Assembly (NCBI GenBank): GCA_904063045.1 | Contig: CAJFCJ010000019.1 | Coordinates: 1,689,700 to 1,753,699, forward strand | Length of the DNA: 64,000 nucleotides | From: Dimorphilus gyrociliatus | Taxonomy: Eukaryota > Annelida > Polychaeta > Dinophilidae | Direction: 5' to 3' | In this document: in pieces, positions 27,101 to 40,100 of the stretch | Numbering within the stretch: the first letter of the stretch is position 1 | How the letters are laid out: each line of letters opens with the position of its first letter | Position numbers and translations under genes: made by a program | Notes under the pieces: generated by a model | The model's input: the letters and a program-made list of their open reading frames with translations, nothing else | What the model was told of the DNA's origin: nothing | The model's database searches: none

Positions 27101-30100
27101 AATTGTCGAATGACCACACATGATAGCATGGTGAAGAGCAGTTTTCTTTCGCCTATCTTTTGTTTCTATAAAGTGGCCCCTACTCATTAACTCTTCAACG
27201 CAAGCTAAATGTCCTCTTCTGGCGGCGATCATCATGGGTGTTACTTTATCAGCTGAGGCAGATATCCCTTTATTAAAATCTCCGCCTTTGTCGAGCAATA
27301 TTTTAAGAATATCCTTTAAAAAATATATTTGTTCATAAATATCCAATGAAAAAAACTAATATAAAAATGTATTACCCTCTGGCCAAAATGACATGCCATA
27401 TGAACAGAAGTCATAGAGAATAGTGGTTTTCTAGCTTTCATAATTGGTCTATTTATGCCGGCTAATCCAAATTTGTTAAACTTCTTTCTGCCATCTTCCT
27501 CTTCATCCTCATCCGATTCTTCTGAACCTTTAGTTTCAGCATAGTTTATGAGAGCTTCAACTACTTCTTTTCTACCAAGAGAGGTAGCTATCATCAATGG
27601 TATCATTCCATGGCAGTTTTCCTCATCGGGACTTGAACCCCTATAGACGAGTGTGATTAATAATTCAATTAGTATTGGAAACCAATAATTAATATATACC
27701 TGTTTAGGAGAAGCTCTATAGGTCCTGGCCCTTCACAGGCGGCAGCATAGTGAATAGGTCTAGTACTTCTATCATCTGTTTTTAAAATGTCATTAATTAA
27801 CATGTATAGGAAAATTCTTTCAGTTTTACATACCAGTTATGTTAATATCTGGAAGAACACTCAAAAGTTTCTTAAGATAAACAGGATTAGGATTAATACA
27901 GGCACAATGGATTGGTGTTATCTATTATCAATGAAAAACAATAAATTAGACAATAGTATAATGTCACAATGCAGTATAGACAGTATAGTCAATTCTCAAT
28001 ATTTTACCTTATGGTTGTTCCAAGGTCGCTTTTTAGCGGAAACTTCTCTAAATGTTTTTAAGTTCTCTTTTCCATCAAACGCTAGTACTTGATAATGAAG
28101 AAAATTGAATAATCCTTCATTATCTTTCATAATATCTTGTAATAATTCAGCGGCAAGTTTCCTGTGACCTCTGGAAACAGCGTCGTAGACGCAATCCAAA
28201 ATAAAATGTGTCTAAAATGTTTCGTTTATTTATTCAATTGTTAAAATTTTAATTGTAACAAACATTTATATTTCATACTTACTTCATATTTCTCTCCTAG
28301 AGAATGCAGTAGTTTAACGATAAAATCCTTAGATTTGCCTAAACTAACAGCTACTTTAACATAACTATGAGCAGAGTATAGGCGGTGATTATCAAAAGTA
28401 AAATCGTAGGCGAAGGGTGAAGTAACGCTATCCTTTATTTCAATAAATTTGTTTTAAATCTAGTCGTAAATTTATTTAAGAAAAGTATAATACCTTTATC
28501 AAAGCCTGATTTCCTTCTTTACTTCCCCTACTAATAGATAGCTCCCTAATGAAGGGAGTACCTCCAAGAGAGTAGCTATTATACTTTCCAGTTTCTTGAG
28601 TAGGGATAAGACATTTTGGTCTATTTGCCCTTGTTAGTTTATTTGTCCATTCTTTTTTGCAGTCTTTGCCAAGAATATTAATAATCTTAAAATTTTCCTT
28701 CTTTATTGCATATGTTAGTGGATTATCCTCGTTATAATATCCTCTAGGTGGGAGTGCTGTGGTTATTCCCTTTTCGTCTTTCAATAGCTTCTGAAGCATT
28801 GGAACATCTTCTAAAATAACAGCCCTAGTAACTAGCAGTGACTTCAACTGAGGAGATCCTTCAATTGGCAGACTTTCCCTATTCAAAAAGCATGTAGTAT
28901 TGCGAAATAAAATTAAAAAAAGTTGATTTATACCTGCTTTCGAATGTAAGATCCTTTGTGATTAGAGGAATATCGTTATTTTTTTTCAATTTAAGATTGG
29001 GATTAGCTTTAATAGCTTTCTTTAGATCCTCTTTTGCCTTCTTTTCTCTTTCTTTTTGGGAAAGAGTCTTCTTGAGCTTCGGCTTCTTAGGAGTTTTCAC
29101 CTTGGCATTCGTCGACTCTCTTTTTCGTTTATTGCTTCTTGGTGTTTTCTTCTTTTTAACAACTTTATCATCAAATCCATCTTCATCTTTATCTTCGTCC
29201 TCATTTTCTCCATCCATGTCTGCGTCATTTTCTTCATTGTCATCCATTAATTCATCATTTTCATCGTCAGAAGATTCTAAATAATTTAATAATAATTGTA
29301 TGTGATTTGACAGAACAGAATAAATAATAAGGGAAAAAAGGAAGGAAGCCAACCTTCCGATGCAGATAATCCAGCAATAGATTTTTCAAGAAGATGATCA
29401 ATTTTTCTTTTCCGCTCTTTTGTCAATAGCCATTTATTCTCACCGTCTACCGTGGTTCTCTATTTATACCAAAAAGAAATATAAATATTTATTTGAAGCC
29501 GACGTGAAAAAGAGTACACCTAGTTCTTAATTCTATTGTGTTAGTTTACCTTTAGTTTTACGGAGCACAATATACTGTCTTTAGTAGTTTTATCGGCATA
29601 ACTTCTTTTATAGTGCGATTTAGTATCGTCTTCTTCCGCAAACCATTGTAGAGGAAATTTATTGGTACTTTCATAAATATCAGAAAGAGTTTTACAGAGA
29701 AAGAAGTCGTCTATGTAAATAAGATAATGTCAATATAACCTATTTAAACTGGTGTATAACAAGCTTATACGCTCACCTTCTTCATTTCTTATAGCCAATA
29801 CAGTGAACTTTTCATAAAGAATGTCCTTTCTCGCTTTACTTTTAGATGATGCAGCTCTGGGCGTGTACTCTATTTCAAATACTTTGGTCGGTACTCTCTT
29901 TCTTTTCATCTTGACCGACGATGGAGATTTGCGCAATGGTGTTTTTGGTGAACTATTGTTAGTTGTTTTCGACGGAGATTTACTAAGTTGCGATCGCTGA
30001 CTTTGTGTTCTCTACAATTTCATTTAAACAATAAAAAAATTAAGAAATATAACATTGTTTTTAGGCCCAAAAAGAACCCGTATGACTATTGAAATGTACA

Positions 30101-30270
30101 GAGTAGTCATGGTGACTTCACAGACCGGCATTGCTCACAAAGTGATAAGCGAGATAAAATATTACTATGTAAACTTTATTTTTTGTATATTAAGTGATTC
30201 TAGAGTGTACAGAACGAAATACCTTTAGAGATGCTTTTGAAGAAGAAGATTTCTTTAAAGATGGCCTCAT
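21184..30270 (-). CDS. Ankyrin-repeat WGR poly(ADP-ribose) polymerase (PME-5-like)
   Basis: Twenty-two exons were traced with consistent phases, giving about 2,514 residues: 30270-30223, 30011-29777, 29710-29550, 29459-29354, 29276-28934, 28878-28494, 28432-28283, 28211-28008, 27921-27834, 27775-27700, 27640-27376, 27313-26291, 26225-26022, 25960-25759, 25694-23565, 23503-22620, 22545-22345, 22277-22100, 22029-21913, 21855-21677, 21615-21393, 21326-21184. Order: basic Ser-rich start, a globular segment of uncertain type, an acidic/Lys-rich linker, two blocks of ankyrin repeats split by another acidic linker, a WGR domain (LLTRWGRIGDVGQHQ), the helical regulatory domain, then the ART catalytic fold. 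Catalytic H-Y-E residues are present: LLFHGTR, GVYLADSFQKSYQYC and NEYIIPDSDQISLRY. Nematode PME-5 has the same domain order; tankyrases lack WGR. Intact H-Y-E suggests polymer synthesis, probably nuclear. Confidence 0.9.
22046..22063. repeat. (AT)n microsatellite in PARP intron
   Basis: A short A run followed by about nine AT dinucleotides in the intron between PARP exons 18 and 19. Confidence 0.85.
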
Positions 30271-31125
30271 ATCGATTGTTCTTAAGAAAAAAAAATTATT
30301 TGTATTCCTATTAAACTGCAAATTTATAACCAATCAACAGTTTACGAATGTTCACCTGCAAGAAAGAAGTAAAACTTCCTCAACTTACTAACGATTCACT
30401 ACGATGTGAGTATGATACGCTAAATAACTCGTTTATATTACTCAATTACTATTTTATACTGCTTGCAAAATACAATCTAGGACAAGCCGATACACGTCTC
30501 TGACGTCACGAAATGCTGAATTGCCCATTTGCAAATCCAACCTCTCTGGACACGTCCATATTGCAATATGCAAACCGTTCGGTGATCGGTTCGGTCGCTG
30601 CAATAATCACGTGTCTGTAATAGGCCTGAGCATGATTATAATAAATTATGCCTCTAACTGGCATTGCATAAACCAATTGCTATTGAGTTTCTAACAAACA
30701 GGAATTTTCTTTTGGTTATAATTCAAATATTTATTAACATCATAAAAATATCTCTGTACCATAAATAAAATGAACAGAAAAAAGACTGTAAACGTAAATG
30801 TAAAAAAAATATGAAAAGATGAAAAAAAAAGAAACTTGAATATAATTGGCACAGAGAAAGAGCGAAAAAAGAGCTTAAATAGTACATACTTAATATAGTG
30901 TATATTATTAGTACATATATTGTGTATATATGTGCTGTGTATAAATTCTTAAATTATATCTAGCAAATCAATTTCATATTTGTTACCAATTCTTTCAATT
31001 TTCCCCTTTTTTTTTTTAATTAATAAATTTTGGCATTCTTGCATTTCTTCTTCTTTCACTTATTATTATAAAATATGCCTTTCTGTACATAAAAGATAAA
31101 TTAACTAATCGAATAATCAATTTAT
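30271..31125. other. Intergenic: PARP 5' region and spectrin 3' UTR
   Basis: About 855 bp. The half next to PARP holds a perfect CRE (TGACGTCA) and a CACGTG E-box. The half next to the spectrin stop is A/T-rich with runs of A and TA and is probably spectrin 3' UTR. No gene is recognised. Confidence 0.55.
30501..30508. promoter_or_regulatory. Consensus CRE (TGACGTCA)
   Basis: Full palindromic cAMP-response/ATF site about 230 bp upstream of the PARP start codon. A palindromic CACGTG E-box follows at 30608-30613. Function is inferred from sequence and location. Confidence 0.45.
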
Positions 31126-34100
31126 CTAGGATTTATCGTGTTTCTTCTTTTTGAATATGCTTCCGAATGGGAAACGCTTTTTCTCTTTTGTGGACTGTTT
31201 ACTTCCCCTTCTTTCTAGTGTTAGGGACGATAATTCCTCGCTTTCAGTTGAACCATCTGATTTGGGTGTTATTGGCAGAGTATGCGAACGGGGATCTGAG
31301 TCTCCATTACTGTAATTCCTTCTGCTAGAACCAGTTGATAATCCTCCTGTCGGATCTATTGAATATCAAGAAAAGCATAATTAAAAAAATGAATATGACA
31401 TTTGTACCTTATACGATAAGACATACAGATATATATATTTTTATATAATGTAATACAGTATCTATACTGCATATAGTAATCTATATTCTGTATAAAGCTC
31501 TAAGAAGGTGTCGTGGAATTCAAGGTTGAAAAAATAGAAATATTATAGAATATGTGTGAAAACAATGAAATAAGAAAATATGTGATAAACCTATTGGTTA
31601 TTTCGTTAAAAAAAAGACCACTCTTTGAGAAATTTAAAATATGATACACCACACAACTAAAGCTTTTCACCGCAAAATCTCCTCACCCGTATCACTTTCA
31701 ACATCATCATTATCATCATTATCATCATCATCACTTTCTTCCTTACATGATGATGCATTCTCGTCTGAAGGTAGAATTAAACTACTAATTTAAATATCTT
31801 AAAAGTTAAAATTAAAATATTTTTGCTATAGGTTCTTTGAAAGTAATAAGTTTTTTGTAGAAAACCTAATAAACAAGCAGCAAAAAAATTTTTGAAAGAT
31901 ATACAAAATTTCCCAAAAGACTAAAAAATTTATCCTAGTGTTCATACGTAAATTTTCTTACCAGAGATCCTGTTATCAACTGGAGTTTTAACTCCTGGAG
32001 AGGGTGGGAACGGGTTACCAGGTTCAACAAATGGATTGTTTGCTTGAGCAAACGGATTTGTATGATCTGGAGGTATAGGAGGTGCTGGCGATTTTGTCGA
32101 TGATGCGTTTGAAGAGCATGGACTTTGAGGTGGAGCTGGACTCGTTGGTGCTTCAGTGTTATCTTGCAATTGTTTAGATGGTTCTAGAGCTGTTTTAAAA
32201 AAGAATATTAAGATTAATTATTATACATGTAATTATCCATCGCTAATTGGGTAAATAGCGAGGTATTTTACGACAAATCAAAATCAAGTTAAGCGTGTTG
32301 GTATTTTATTAATTATAGTTCAATATTTTATCCTGCCCACCAAAGCTAGAGCATAAAATAAAATACAAAAGTTTTTTCACTTATTAAACTCTTTTGTTTC
32401 TCTCCATAGAGAGAAAAAAAGCTATATTCTTTGTTATATTTAGGTTTTCTTCATCTGTAACCTGAGTTTTGTTGGGTTAGTATAGCGAGCAGTGCGCTTT
32501 AGAGTAAATGGGAAAAAAATACAACATTTTGTAATAGAGTGATAAAAGGTTTGAATAACTTTAGAAAAAGTGCTCTAAACATGTAATACAATAAGGTGTG
32601 TATTATAGATTTTTTATTCTTAATGGTTTTTTGACGACTAACCAAACGGGAAAACACAAGAAAGAGCTAAGTGTTAGAGAAGCTAAAAGAGATAAGAGAT
32701 TTTGCAAAAAATACATCTGATTAACAACACACGACCATCTTACCAAATAATAATCGATTGTCGGAACATTGCTCTTGTTCTGTTAACGTAAGTTTAAAAG
32801 GAGCTAAAGTTAGTAATTAAACTACTGTAGTATATGAACACAATTCATAAGTATTTAGAATAATATATATAGTATACAGTATATTAATTATTAATGAAAG
32901 GAGATATTTGAAGGCGTTGCGCGCTTTGCTATTTTTAATAGTGCTATTCTGTCTTACCTGCTCTAAGGGATAAGGCTCTATTCCATTCCAAGCAGTCATT
33001 CTGAGAATCAAAAGCCAGCAGAAATTCAGAACCGTCTTTAACTTTTATTCTCAAGACATGCTTTTTCTTCGTGTAGTCTCTTGCTGCTTCAATTTTGGCT
33101 GAGTAAATATTTATCGGAGGGATATTAGCTATCGTTTCAGCACAAGCTGTCTCATCTTTAAAGAAAGCAAGCAAATGTCCACATAAAACTGTATAGTGAA
33201 GTTTCCAATTCCGGACGGCAGCTTTCTTTCCGCCGATTTGTAATTCCATTTTTCGCTCAACGTAACCCCTTATATCGGCCGGAGGTAATTCAGGAGCTTC
33301 TATATAAAAAAAAGAAATAATATTCATTTTAATTGATTGTTAAATTGAAATAAGTTTCAACCTTTCAGCGAATGGCGGCGAGTTCTCAACGATAACGTTC
33401 TCTTGATATTTCTTGCTTTCTTCGGTTTAGCCTGGGGTTGATCAGCAGCCCATTGCTCACTTACTCGTAAACCTCTTTCTGGCTTACCAAGGCTGTCTGC
33501 TCTTGTTACCTGTAATTTCAAACATGTAAAACTGATAAATTGAATATTTGTTACTTTATTCAAACCTTGTTGGCGTTCAAATCAGATGGAGCAGGAAGCG
33601 GAGTTCCAATTACCCTTTCGGTGGTTTGTGTGATGACTGGTGTTTGAATTGCCTCGTTAGTTGTTGGTGTTTGATCATATCTTCTCTGTGGTATTCCCTC
33701 GTTTTCTCTTTCCTATATTATTGAAAGGCAATTAAAAAAAGAAAATTTGGATCAGCACAAAAATCAGTTAAAAATGCACATCAAAATCGACAATGTATGA
33801 AAATCAACATATTTCCAGCATATGAAAAAAATCCCAACCATTCAAAATCAACTCGATTTATACACAACAAATAAAACAATTAATGTTTTGGTCTATGTGA
33901 AAACTACCGTGTTGTCATCGCTGTAATTAACATCAACGACAGCGATTTTGTTAATAGGAGAAATAGATGCTCTTGGTGAAATAGCTATATCACTTTTCCT
34001 TCTAGCCTGGAAGATTATGTCAAGTAGATATTTTCACACAAAAATAGAAATAGATAAACATTCGAGACAACTAGATGACTTTCTTTAGTTTCAATAAATA

Positions 34101-37100
34101 CTTTGGGTTACTTACTTGCATTAGTCTTCTTTGCTCCTTCATTCTAACATCTTGTTTCTTATCATCTTCCAGCTTTTTAGCTGCAGTGCTCTTTTCCTTT
34201 TCAATTCTTTCTTCTTCTGTTTTTTCAATCAGGGTAGGCCTCTTAATCTTACTAAACTTTTCACCATAAGCCTCAGCTGCTTGAGAGAAGTCTTCATGAG
34301 CTCGGAGGGCTTCTTCTATTCTTTCAATAGATTTAATATCATCAAGATCTCCCTCGGTCAAAGCTGTTTCTCTGTAAGCCAGCCAAGCTTCCAGTGAATC
34401 CATATCTCGGAATAACTCTAAGAGATCTCTACTCTGTTCATACAAAGACTGACGTCTATTCCATTCATCTAAAACTCTCTTATAATGGGCATCTAATTTG
34501 TTCATTTTTTCTGATATAACATTGGATAAGAAGTGTCCTTGAATCAGGAGATCTTTTCCTCTATTCATAAACTTCAAAATTAAACGTTCACGCGCATCAA
34601 TAGCAGCCCTATGATGCCTATGACGTTCCAAGAGAGCATCAGCACTTGCGAGGTCTTTTGCAAGCTCATCAGTCGACATTATTGCTTCCATTTCTCCTAA
34701 CCAAGCTCTTAATTCTCTATAGTCATCCAAATATAGTTGAACATTTTCTGCTTGTAACAATTTTTTTCTTCTCTCTTTTGCACAACTTAACAACGCGTTC
34801 CAAGCAGTCAATAAACTTTCATGTTTAGCCTTAACTACTTCTTGGGCATCAGATAAAAGCTCTTTTCTCAAAGTACTGGCTCTGTCTGATATATCTTCAA
34901 CTCTCTTTGTTAAGGCAGACAGATCTTGTTGAAGGGTGGAGAGTTTACTTAATAGATCTTGAACACTTAAAAGATCAGTTCCGTAGTCGGTACTCGATGC
35001 TGAAACTTCTTTTTCACCAATCCATTCCAGAGCATCATCAGCGTCTCTAACGAAAGCATGTACTTTCCAAGCATCAATAAGAGTTTCTCTTCTGGCGCTA
35101 GTCTGATCGTTAAGCTGAGTCCATAATTGATTGACATGTTCGCACATTTCATCAGTCTTCGCCTTATACGATGGTTCATCCTTTGAAAGGCTCTTAGCCA
35201 TAGTGTTAACATTTGTAATACGCTCCTCGCCACTTTCAAGATCTCTGTTGAAAGCATCATGACGTTGTTGTAACAATTCAACATGTTCCAAGTCATCACC
35301 ACAGTCAGTTGATGAAGCAACAGCAATACGCTCAGTTAGCCAACTCTCTACTTCAGTTATTTCTCTCTCAAGTTCTAATAACCTCTTATGGTTCGTTAGT
35401 CGAATTCTGCGGGTCATACAGGCTTGTTGCAATTCAGAATACTCTTTTTCAACCTCTTTAAATTGTTTCTCAGTTTCTTCTGGTTTACAGAGACTATTTT
35501 CGGCCAACTGGGACTTAAATGCCGACAACTCAGCAATAGTTGTATTTTGAAAATTATCAATATCAATTTCAATTGCTTCATGTCTTTTTAATAAGGCTTG
35601 AACAGCATCCTCATCTTTAGCGTTCTCTTCAGAATCAACAAAATGACGCTTTTCAGCAATCCACGACTTTGCCTCCTCTATTTCACTGAAGAACCTTTGA
35701 ACTTCAACGCAAATCTTTAAGAATTCTTTTCTTGTTTTGGCAGTTTCCTTTAAACTTATAAAATATTCGTGAAGAGCTGTTAGTTGACTATTTACATCTT
35801 TTGAAGCATAATGTTTTTTGTCAACCATTTGATAGGCTTGTTCGTCAACACCCTTAAGTAGAGCTTCATGAGCCATTATTTCATTTTCTACAGCAACATG
35901 TTTACGTAACATACTCTCTGCTTGATTTAGCGAGTTAGGAGCTTCCTCAGATGAGACTATTTTTTTTCTATCACTAATCCAACGCTCTTCCTCACTCACA
36001 TCTCTTAACCAAGAGTAGAATAGAAGAGCATCGTGTAAGTTATCTGAACGTATTTGATAAGGTTCAGAGAGCGCATCATACCGTTCCTTCAAGGCATTGG
36101 TTCTCTTAGTGAGATCTTCAGCACACCAATAATGACTCTTTCCATTAGCGCTATCGCACAATTCTTTAACTTTCTCGCTATACGACTGAATATCTAAATC
36201 TAATTGTTGGTGTCGTTTCAATAAGGAATTTGCACTTGTAACGTCTCTTCCATGTTCTTCCGAAGCTAATTGATTTTCAACATCATCAATCCATGCATCA
36301 ACGTCATCACATTGTCTTTGCAGATGGAGGGAGTCGCACGCTTGCTCTAAACGTTCTCTTTTTTGTTTGCTGGCTTCTTCAAGGTTGTGAAAGTCCTTTT
36401 TAAGTTCTTCAACTCGTTCAGTTAGCAAATCATAGTTATAGTGGTTAGTTTGTTGATTAACATCATATTCTATATCTAAGACCCTTTGTTTGTTAGCTCT
36501 AAGTTCAGCTTCAAAAGCTGCGTGTTTTTTAAGCTTAGATTGTAGATTAGCACCATCCCTGTCCACTTCATCTTTGGCAATTGTCATTTTTTCTTTTATC
36601 CAAACCTCAATATCGTACATATTTCGAACAAACTGCTCGTAAATTAATGCTTTTTCTAATTTATCTTTTCTGGAGAGGCACAGCTCCTTGACTCGATCAA
36701 ATCTTTTGAGTACGCCTTCTTTTCTTGCAACTACTTGATCATGGGCGTAATGTGTCTCTTTGAGAATTGCATCAGCAAGTTGTTCAACAGAGGCAATTTT
36801 GTCCTTTTGAGCGTGAAGAGTTTGAGAAAATGCTTCGTGTTTCTTTATAAGGGTCTGAACAGACGACACACTATTTCCAAGATCCTGATTGGCCAAAAAT
36901 CCTTCTTTTTCTGCTAACCAAGCATCAGCTTGATCAGCATATTCTTGAACAATGCAAAAGTCTAAACATTGAGCATAAAGGGCTTTTCTTTCGTTCCAAC
37001 TGCTGTCAAGATTTGACCAACTCTTCTCAACATTTTCCAAAGCATTTCCAACGTCAGTGATACTTTTCTTGTCAACAACGTCCAAAAGCTCTCTGCCTCG

Positions 37101-40100
37101 ACGAACTAACGAATCATGATGAGATTGACGAGCATCAATCTCAGATCTTCTATCACCGTGTGAGGCAATAAGCTGCTCAGCTAGAATAGCCGTAGTTGCC
37201 ATCTCAGGTGTTTCAACCTTGTGTTGTAAGTTGTTACACCAGCTAGAATGTTCCTTTGCTTCTGCTAAGTATCTATGCAAGTCGTACGATTTAGACAAAT
37301 TCGTTCTTCTTTCGACAACTGCATTATCTAATTTGTTCCATAACTCATTAGCACCAGCAATTTCAGATTGCAATTTTTCAACGTGTTCCGGATACTTCTT
37401 TGCCAAATTCTCAGCTTCTTCTTCCAAATTCAACAGCTTGTCTTTAATTACAGTCATATCTTTTTCAATGTCGTCTTGCTTCCGTTGCAGACTTTCAACG
37501 GTAGCAACGTCTCGTCCCAAATCGTTGACGGATACGGCAAGGAGCTGTGCAATAAAAAAATGAAATCTGGTTATGATATTTATGTATAAATTGTATGATA
37601 AAATTAAATAATCTATATCAATTGAACAAACAAAAAAAGCGATTCATTTTTTTTCCGCCTGAAAAAAGTTGATTAGAATCTATTGCAATAAAAATGATTA
37701 TAATTTAATCAGCTAAATTTTATTAATCAATACAATAAGCCAAACCTCAGATTGATCTGTATCCAAATGCTCTGTACTTGCATTTGGATCACTCCATTGT
37801 GATAACATAATCTACAGATTGATATGAAATTCAGATAAAGAAAAAGTTTTTTCGTGCAATAAATATTCTTATGATAAAAAGGGCCTTTAATAAAAATGAT
37901 ATTAACCTTGTCATTAAGCCTTTCTTTGATATCATCTACATCTCTGTTGAAAATATGAACTTCTAAAGCTGCATCCAATTCTTTTTCATATTTTTTGAGA
38001 CCTTCATCAACATTATGATACCGTTCAACAACAGAATTTCTCCGTTCGTTAATGGCATTGTGATCGTGTCTGCCTTGTTGAATCAACTGTTCAACGAGTT
38101 TATTTAAAGCGTCAACTCTTTCTTCGTCAACGGCAAAGCTTGATTCAGGTTCTCTTAATCGTTTTTTAAGTTTTAAACAGTGTTCATAATCTTTTCCAAG
38201 ATCATGAGCTGCAATAAGGGTCTCTTTAGCTCTACACCATGTTTCAATTGCATCAGCTTCTTCTGTAACTTTTAGAATATCTTTTGCTTCTTCCAATCCT
38301 CGTCCCCTTGATGCAGTTGCTTTAACAAGATCATTCCATTGCGTTACTAAAGCATTTACTCTTTGCTGAACACTAGAAGCATCTGGGTGTTTTCTTCTTA
38401 TTAAAGTGTTTCCATTTTCAGCCAAGGACTGAACCCTCGGTTCATTGGCTAAAATTTCTGCTTCGAAAGCTTGATGTCTTTGCAATTTTTTCATTTTTTC
38501 CCTTAAGTCGGATATATTAGCAAATGATTCGCTCTTCGTAACCGTCTCTAGTCTGTAATCAAGCCAGCTCTCGATTTCAGCGGCGTCTCGTAGGAATTTT
38601 GCATGTAAAACACCCAATTCAAGAGCTTGCATCCGGGCTTTTGACGATTCCTTAACATTTTCACGTCTATCTCTGATTCTGGCGAGTTCGTCTGTTACTT
38701 CATCAGTTTTACCTTGTGATTCTGGCGAATCAAGAACTTTCTTAGCAGCATTTTCAAGAGCAACCATCTTAGCGTCTTGAGATGCCAGTAAATTTTCAAA
38801 AGCTTCGTGTTTCTTAACTAAAGTCTCAGCTTGTTCCACAGTTTGGCCAACATCAGTGGATGATAGTAAAGCTTCTTGAGAAGCTGAGATAGCATCGAGT
38901 TGTTGTACATCACGTTTGAAAACTTGATTATCATGTAAGTATTGTAATTTTTCATTTCTGACTTTTGATAGATCACAAATGTTTGTATATAATTCACAAA
39001 AATTGGAGACTTTCTCCTTGATATCTTTGCTACATTCGTGCTGGTCATTTATCATTTTGTTAGCAGCCTTTTCAAGTTTATCAAAGTCATCCTTTTTAGA
39101 ATCTATCTCTGAATTCAGTGTAGCATGTTCATTCAAAAGTTCCTTTGCAGCAGCAACATTTCTTGCAACTGGTTCATTCTCCATTTGCTTTTCAACTCCT
39201 TTTGCCCAGATTTGAAAATCTCTGGCATTTGCAAGAAAACGACAGTATTCCAAGGCCTGTGCAAGTTTCTCTTTTCGGTCTTCAGCAGCTTTCTTTAAAA
39301 TTTCCCAGTTTTCTAAAACAATTGCCTGCTGTTCAGCCATATTTTGGGCATTTCCGCCTGGAAATTTTTCTTGTAAACGTTTACTGTCATCTATTACCAT
39401 CTGAACATGCGTGTCTAAAGCAACTAACTCAGTTTCAAATGCATCATGCTGTTTTATATAGTGAAGAGTAGCAGCCATGTCTCGGCCTGTTTCCAAATCA
39501 CTGATATCAGAATATTTCTCATTGATTCTGGACAAAGCCTCTTCAACATCTCTGTTAAATCGGTGGATTTCTGCGGCTCCTTGGAGTTTGGCCTCTCGTA
39601 TTTCTAATTGGTCCTGTAGCGCTTGCCATGAGTCATCAACACTCTTTTGTTTTTCAGTAATTGTGTCAGAATGAGGGGATCCATTATCAACAAGTTCTTG
39701 AGCCAACATTTTAACAGCTTCATATCGAGGGGCTCCAGCATCAACATTTTGTTGAAGCTGTCTAAATCGGTCCAAAACTCTAAGGCAGTGTTCATAATCG
39801 GTACCATAATCTTCACCATCTGCTTGGTTCAGTTGCTCATTAATCCAATCAAGAATTTCATCAGCTTCTCTGTTATAGTGATGCAATTTCTTCATTTCGT
39901 CTAATTGCATATGTCTTTCTCTGCAAAGACTTCTTACAGTTTCGGCCATTTCATCAAGTTCTTGTTCTTTGTCTCCTATTGACGCCATGCCCGGTTCAGA
40001 CATTTGACGTTTCAATTTGGAGGCATCTTTATGAAGATTATCTATAGCTTGACAATAGCCATCCAATTCTTCTTCAAGGGCCTTATGCTTAGTTAGCAGC

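Noticed and set aside
21184-30270. Splitting the ankyrin and PARP parts into two genes
   Set aside because: All intervening introns have compatible phases and short lengths, there is no intergenic gap, and the known PME-5 domain order matches.
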